Source: Rhodobacteraceae bacterium EL53 (GTDB lineage: Bacteria; Pseudomonadota; Alphaproteobacteria; Rhodobacterales; Rhodobacteraceae). From it: 64,000 nt of DNA. The DNA lies in assembly GCA_900313015.1 (NCBI GenBank), contig OMPR01000011.1:293-64292 (forward strand), written 5' to 3'. This document shows, one piece after another, positions 59,705-64,000 of this stretch. The stretch's first letter is position 1. The number at the start of each line of letters is the position of its first letter. A model generated the notes under the pieces. It was not told where the DNA came from, ran no database searches, and worked only from the letters and a program-made list of their open reading frames with translations. The translations under genes were made by a program, and so were the position numbers.

Positions 59705-59720
59705 TATTGCAAATGCAATA
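59705..59720. promoter_or_regulatory. Candidate RpiR operator before rpiR
   Basis: TATTGCAAATGCAATA: perfect inverted arms TATTGCA and TGCAATA around AA, 66 bases upstream of rpiR. Nearly the same 16-mer lies before dctP (56566-56581), which suggests one regulator for both. Confidence 0.6.
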
Positions 59721-59786
59721 CTTCGTGCGTTGTTGTGAAACAAATGCTCTAACTGGCGTCCAATACAGGGACAGAGCGAGGCCAGA

Positions 59787-60695
59787 ATGCCAAAGGAAGT
59801 GTCACCCGACATGAGCGACTATCTTCAAACCAGCGAGCGCCTGAAAGAGCTGTTCCCAGAGCTGCCGCGCGCGTTGAAGATCGCGGCGACGTACATGTTG
59901 GAACATCCCGGTGACATCGCCACCCTGTCTATGCGACAGGTGGCGGCAAATGCTGGGGTGTCGTTGCCCAATTTCTCGCGTATTGCCAAGGCGTTGGGGT
60001 TTGAAACCTATGGCGAGCTGCGCGAAATCTACCGCAAGCAGGTGCAGCAGAACGATATCAGCGAATACCACTTGCGGGCTGAAAACCTGCAACAAGCAGG
60101 CAGTGATATTGGGGCCGCGCGCCTGTGGGATGAATTTCGCCAATCTACACTTAGCAATCTGACCGCGATTTTCGATGCCATTGATCCGGATTACTTTGCC
60201 TTGGTGGCCAAGATGCTGAATGACAGCAATCAGATCTATATCGCCGGTATGCAGGCTTCGGCCAGCTTTTCGGGCTATGCGCATTACATCGGAGGCATGG
60301 CGAGCAACAAATTCCGGCTGGTCCGCGGCGAGGGTGGTGTTTTTGCCGACCCGATTGCGGATATTGGCGAAGGCGATGCGATGATCACCATCAGTCAACA
60401 ACCCTGCGCGCGTGCCTCCATAGAGCTTGCTATGATTGCGCGCGAGCGCGGAGCCAAGGTTGTCGCCTTGACGGATAGCCCGGCGGCGCCAATCGCTATG
60501 CATGCCGACTATGTGCTGCTCAGCCCCAATCGAAGCCCGCTGTTCTTTGAATCTTATGTGGGCAGCACTGTGTTGATCGAGGCGTTGATTGGGTTCTTTA
60601 CGATCGGCCAGTCCAGCGAGGCAGTGGCCCGGATCGAACGGATCGAAGCGGATCGCCTACGCATGAACGAATATTGGAAAAATAAGAAAGCCTAA
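59787..60695 (+). CDS. MurR/RpiR-family regulator
   Basis: 302-residue regulator: N-terminal helix-turn-helix (LKIAATYMLEHPGDIATLSMRQVAANAGVSLPNFSRIAKALGFETYGELREIYR, about 30-83) and a C-terminal SIS domain (IYIAGMQASASFSGYAHYIGGM, EGDAMITISQQPCARASIELAMIARERGAKVVALTDSPAAPIAMHADYVLL). SIS domains usually sense phosphosugars, but roseobacter members control amino-acid-like pathways as well. The nitrilase-family gene follows after 3 bases. Expected to bind the 16-base motifs before itself and dctP. Confidence 0.9.
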   Translation: MPKEVSPDMSDYLQTSERLKELFPELPRALKIAATYMLEHPGDIATLSMRQVAANAGVSLPNFSRIAKALGFETYGELREIYRKQVQQNDISEYHLRAENLQQAGSDIGAARLWDEFRQSTLSNLTAIFDAIDPDYFALVAKMLNDSNQIYIAGMQASASFSGYAHYIGGMASNKFRLVRGEGGVFADPIADIGEGDAMITISQQPCARASIELAMIARERGAKVVALTDSPAAPIAMHADYVLLSPNRSPLFFESYVGSTVLIEALIGFFTIGQSSEAVARIERIEADRLRMNEYWKNKKA

Positions 60696-60698
60696 ACT

Positions 60699-61547
60699 AT
60701 GACCGCCAATGACACCCTGACCATTCTGGCCTGCCAGATCAGCATTCCGCCGATGACAACGGTTGCCCAGCGGGATGCGCATCTAGAGGTGTCTGCAACC
60801 AAAGTGCGCCAACAGGTGGTGCAGTCTGAAACGTGGGTGGATTTGGTGGTACTGCCTGAGCTGTCCAGCATTGAATATGCGCGCGAAACCTTTGCAGAAC
60901 TGAAAACGCTCGCTGAGCCATTGGATGGCCCTTCGTTTCAGGCATGGCGACGGGTTGCTGTGGATCTGGGGGTTTTCGTTTCTTACAGCTTTCCGCGCGC
61001 TGGTTCAGGCGGGCCGTTTATCTCAATCGGTGTCGTTGGGCCAGATGGGGCATTGCTTGGGCATTACGACAAACTGCATCTGGCGCAATATGGCGCTTCA
61101 ATGGAAAAGGAATATTTCAATCGCGGCAACCACCTGTTTACCTTTATGGTCAAAGGGTTCCGGCTGTCGCCGATCATCTGCTACGACATTCGCATTCCAG
61201 AATTGGCGCGCACCTTGGTTGTGGATCATGCTGTTGATGTGATCTTGCACTGTGGCGCGTATTATCGCGATGAATCCTTTCACACTTGGCACCCGTTTGC
61301 GATTGCCCGCGCTTTAGAAAACCAAGTGTTCTTTCTTTCGTTAAACCGTGCTGGTGAGACCTACGGGAATTCTCTGTTCTGCTTGCCATGGCAGGATGAA
61401 AATACCTCCCCGGTAACTTTTGCAGAAACCGCCGAAGAGTTCCGAATCCTGACAGTGAACCGGGACGCTTTGGAAACCGCACGACGGGACTATACGTTCC
61501 TTAAAGATCGTTTGGATGATTACAAAATCGATTTACTGTCCGCATAA
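60699..61547 (+). CDS. Carbon-nitrogen hydrolase (nitrilase superfamily)
   Basis: 282-residue nitrilase-superfamily amidase, cytoplasmic. Catalytic triad in place: Glu54 in VVLPELSSIEY, Lys125 in GHYDKLHLAQYG, Cys161 in SPIICYDIRIPELAR. Length and the DIRIPELAR block point to the amidase or carbamoylase branches rather than true nitrilases. Encoded 3 bases after rpiR, so it belongs to the TRAP/FAD-oxidase unit; a plausible job is release of ammonia from an amide intermediate, by analogy with gamma-glutamyl- or carbamoyl-putrescine routes. No further substrate information. Confidence 0.88.
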   Translation: MTANDTLTILACQISIPPMTTVAQRDAHLEVSATKVRQQVVQSETWVDLVVLPELSSIEYARETFAELKTLAEPLDGPSFQAWRRVAVDLGVFVSYSFPRAGSGGPFISIGVVGPDGALLGHYDKLHLAQYGASMEKEYFNRGNHLFTFMVKGFRLSPIICYDIRIPELARTLVVDHAVDVILHCGAYYRDESFHTWHPFAIARALENQVFFLSLNRAGETYGNSLFCLPWQDENTSPVTFAETAEEFRILTVNRDALETARRDYTFLKDRLDDYKIDLLSA

Positions 61548-61955
61548 AGGAGTCTCTCTCTTGTACTCGAAGGGCCAAAGGGGGCAGGCCATTTTAGCTT
61601 CAATTGCGGCTGTATAATCTATGTTATGTAATTAAAATAGCACTGAATGGAACTGCTTCTGCTCATAACTCTTTCTAAGATGGCTGAACCACGCTCTGAT
61701 ATCACATTTGCAATCTCGAAATGTGACTCCCTGCACGCTAGCTAGTGGAGGCAAACTGTTTGCCGCCAAACCATTCAAGATAGCCACGACTTTGTTGAGT
61801 GCCAGTTGACATACACCAAAAGCCAGAAAAAGGGCGTGGTAAGACAAGATCTAAAGACCCAACTTCCCTCTGCCTCTATGAGCAGGAAACGGGTCGTTTC
61901 ACTGAACTTGATGTGATTTACCTGAGTGGCACAATAACCGGGGGCGGAGATAATC
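61548..61955. other. Gene-free stretch before the last DMT gene
   Basis: About 400 bases of lower-GC sequence. A minus-strand frame of 71 codons (61632-61847) and a plus-strand frame running into the next gene are open, but neither has a good ribosome site or family resemblance. No terminator with a T-run is evident. Confidence 0.5.
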
Positions 61956-62894
61956 GTGGCAACAAAACCTTCATCATCGATGGATCTGAAAGCCACGATT
62001 ATGCTTTTGTCCCTTGCAGCGGTGTGGGGGAGCTCCTTTTTCTTTGCAGAGGTTGCTTTAAGAGAAGTTCCCCCGATGACAATAACCCTCCACAGGGTGT
62101 TTTGGGCATTGCCGATTTTGGGGCTTATCGTCGTCCTGAAAGGTATATCCATTCCTCGAAGTATGAAAACCTGGGGGGCCTATCTGGTGATGGGTGGACT
62201 TAACAATGCGATCCCATTTTCATTGATTTTCTGGGGCCAGACGCAAATTGATAGTGGTTTGGCCTCCATTTTGAATGGTACCACGGCAGTGTTTGGCGCA
62301 GTTGTCGCTGGCATTGTGTTGGTGGATGAGCCTTTAACCCTAAAGAAAATCGTCGGAGCTGCATTGGGCGTTGCAGGTGTGACGTTCATCATGGGCCCTG
62401 GGGTGTTAACGGGCTTCAACCCAAGTAATCTTGCGCAACTGGCAGTCCTTGGTGGGGCATTATCTTATGCATTTGCCAGTGTTTGGGGAAAGCTAAAGCT
62501 TGCCGACCAGCCCCCGCTGATGAATGCCTTTGGAATGGTCGCAGGCAGCACCGTATTGATGCTACCTATCGTGTTTATCTTTGATGGCACGCCGCGCCTC
62601 GATCTTTCTGCTGGTGTTTGGGGGTCCCTGTTTGGTGTGGCGGCTCTGTCGACGGCGCTGGCCTATCTTCTCTATTTTGCCATTCTTGCGCGAGCTGGTG
62701 CCGCGAATTTGATGCTGGTTACCTTGCTAATTCCGCCGTTTGCCATTGGACTTGGGGTGTTGTTATTGGATGAACAGTTAGGGGCCAATGCCTTAATCGG
62801 CTTTACAGTCATCGCTTTGGGGTTCGCGGTGACAGACGGACGGTTGTTTGAGCGGTTCATACTGAAATCCAAGGCTGATGCTGACATGCAGTAG
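61956..62894 (+). CDS. DMT-family (EamA) transporter 2
   Basis: 312-residue membrane protein with ten helices in two EamA repeats: IMLLSLAAVWGSSFFFAEVALREVPPMTITLHRVFWALPILGLIVVL, ILNGTTAVFGAVVAGIVLVDEPLTLKKIVGAALGVAGVTFIM; second repeat ALSTALAYLLYFAILARAGAANLMLVTLLIPPFAIGLGVLLLDEQLGANALIGFTVIALGFAV. GTG start with GGAG eight bases upstream; an ATG eight codons later (61980) is the alternative. Isolated from the upstream catabolic unit by 400 bases. Probably an exporter of amino acids or drugs; substrate unknown. Confidence 0.85.
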   Translation: MATKPSSSMDLKATIMLLSLAAVWGSSFFFAEVALREVPPMTITLHRVFWALPILGLIVVLKGISIPRSMKTWGAYLVMGGLNNAIPFSLIFWGQTQIDSGLASILNGTTAVFGAVVAGIVLVDEPLTLKKIVGAALGVAGVTFIMGPGVLTGFNPSNLAQLAVLGGALSYAFASVWGKLKLADQPPLMNAFGMVAGSTVLMLPIVFIFDGTPRLDLSAGVWGSLFGVAALSTALAYLLYFAILARAGAANLMLVTLLIPPFAIGLGVLLLDEQLGANALIGFTVIALGFAVTDGRLFERFILKSKADADMQ

Positions 62895-64000
62895 ATGCAC
62901 CCCTGAACGTCTGCCACCAGCCCCTCCAATCACCCAAGAATCGTGCCAAAAAAGTGAAATTGGGTAAGCCTAACTTTCCTCACAAATTTTTGGATTCATC
63001 CTATTTATCCGTCTTCAGAAGGTCCCAAAACATCATCGCATTGGCTGACTGCCACTCTACATGAGAGCATATCAGGATCCGCATCTATGGCTTGAAACGT
63101 TGAAGAATTTTATTTTTACCTTCCAAAGGTGCATCCACTACTTTGAGTAAAGGCCTCGTTGGTAAAAGGTGTTCAGTATACTGTTGCTCGCTGTGCAAAG
63201 GAATCCAGATTACCTATCTTGAATTGCGTCCTTAAAAATTTCAATTAGACGTCTGCGGCCCGGAAAGAGTGCTATGAGATCGAAGTGTCGAAAACTTGGC
63301 CCTCTGGACCGAATTTCATGAGATGTTCCCGAAACCCGGGAAATGGTTCATGCATCGAAATCAGGATCGGGCGCCCAAGTTGCTCACGCAACGAGGTATT
63401 CAAACCAACTAACGCCTCTTCTGAGGCTTCCCTTATCAAAACCTCTAACCGGTGCACAATTTTATTGCGATTTACCGAAATCAAATGCTCGGAAAAGGAG
63501 GGTCTTTTGGTGGCTTTGTGACCACCGATACCTACTATTTTCCTGTTTGGTTTTCTGTTGAGGCGTTGGGTGCAACCGTCTCCGCTTGCCGGGGAATGTC
63601 ACCTCTAAGGAGCTGCTACCACTTCGCGCGTGTAAACACGTTAAGCTGCCCTTGTGGAGCTAGTCGAATCTTTGGCAGTTGCGAGAGCTGGATGCCAAAC
63701 TGGTTGATCTATTCACCGCCCGCGTGGCCATTTACTATGAATCGGGCAATGGCTTCGACAAATCCATGAAAAACCAATTGGAAATACTGTTACGACTTGC
63801 ATCCGAGTTACACACCGCAATCTATGACCAAATCGCAAAAGCGCGCGTGAAGTAACGCCTGACTTAGAAATTTGTGCCATAGGGCAAGTTTGGACCCTTC
63901 CTTGCGGTGCGTTTCAAAGGCAACGAAGCGCAGGATTGTGACCTTTGCAAAGTCCGGAAATCTACCCAGCAACGCAGCCTAAGAGCGCTGCGCTGCCGCG
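62895..64000. other. Fragmentary right edge without an intact gene
   Basis: 1.1 kb of lower-GC, broken sequence. Open stretches such as 63272-63484 (minus, 70 codons, with LGRPILISMHEPFPGFREHL) and 63285-63521 (plus) overlap and none looks like a complete protein. The composition and the piece at 63664-63855 suggest decayed genes or mobile-element debris, but no transposase signature is readable. Confidence 0.5.
63664..63855 (+). pseudogene. C-terminal remnant of an unrecognised protein
   Basis: A plus-strand frame without an ATG runs from a stop at 63661 to TAA at 63855. It encodes a helical, protein-like tail (RELDAKLVDLFTARVAIYY, then ESGNGFDKSMKNQLEILLRL, then ASELHTAIYDQIAKARVK). Charge pattern and amphipathic helices look like real coding sequence whose 5' part is lost. 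Family unknown. Confidence 0.35.

Noticed and set aside
61632-61847. 71-codon minus-strand frame considered as a transposase tail
   Set aside because: I could not identify a DDE or other transposase signature or flanking inverted repeats, so no mobile element is claimed.
61799-62203. 134-codon plus-strand frame before the last DMT gene
   Set aside because: Most of it overlaps the DMT gene in another frame and it has no ribosome site or recognised domain.
1-64000. tRNA, rRNA, CRISPR array, integrase
   Set aside because: Looked for cloverleaf-like segments, spaced repeats and recombinase motifs while reading; none was convincing. The only regular repeats are the 22-bp iterons.

Overview
The window looks like part of a large extrachromosomal replicon (plasmid or chromid) of a marine alphaproteobacterium of the Rhodobacterales, Roseobacter group. 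This is inferred from a Rep_3-type initiator divergent from parA-parB, the density of TTT, TRAP and peptide-type ABC importers each paired with a local regulator, and the general protein character. No rRNA, tRNA, CRISPR array or intact insertion sequence is recognisable. The replication/partition block lies at about 29.3-33.6 kb: initiator gene, 22-bp iterons with a near-consensus DnaA box, parA, parB, and four copies of a 17-bp GTTTC...GAAAC palindrome that are probably parS sites.

Left arm. ilvD (608-2440) and a Tat-exported PhoD-like phosphatase come first. A homoprotocatechuate meta-cleavage operon follows (hpaE, two unrelated ring-cleavage dioxygenases, a succinate-semialdehyde-type dehydrogenase, a FAH-family decarboxylase/isomerase, hpaH, hpaI) with a divergent hpaR. 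Then come an IclR regulator with a class III aminotransferase, and divergent from them a TTT importer, an aldehyde dehydrogenase, a PLP phospho-lyase-like class III protein, an APH-fold kinase and a UPF0261/Tm-1-like protein. This set suggests a phosphorylate, eliminate, oxidise route for an amino-alcohol. A third unit (22.2-29.3 kb) combines an AMP-forming CoA ligase and an acylating aldehyde dehydrogenase resembling the sulfoacetate enzymes SauT/SauS with a second TTT importer and a LacI regulator.

Right arm. After nnrS, a GntR/FCD regulator faces an operon with an AA_synth protein, an alpha/beta hydrolase, a flavin reductase carrying a Nudix-like tail, a luciferase-like monooxygenase and an aldehyde dehydrogenase: a two-component flavin oxygenation pathway of unknown substrate. 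From 40.5 to 53.4 kb there is a sulfatase-fold enzyme of the phosphonate/phosphodiester hydrolase type, an IMPase-family phosphatase, a Na/Pi-cotransporter-PhoU protein, a DMT exporter and a peptide-type ABC importer with an unusually long binding protein, governed by two paralogous DeoR regulators. I read this as an organophosphate-ester uptake and catabolism island with phosphate export. From 53.6 to 61.5 kb, two FAD oxidoreductases, a TRAP importer, an RpiR regulator and a nitrilase-family amidase form an amine/amide catabolic unit; nearly the same 16-bp motif lies before both the TRAP genes and the regulator. The last 1.1 kb after a DMT transporter holds only fragments.

Most genes sit in tight operons with 4-bp ATGA overlaps, and each transporter lies beside its enzymes and regulator, so the window reads as a series of exchangeable catabolic cassettes around one replication module.
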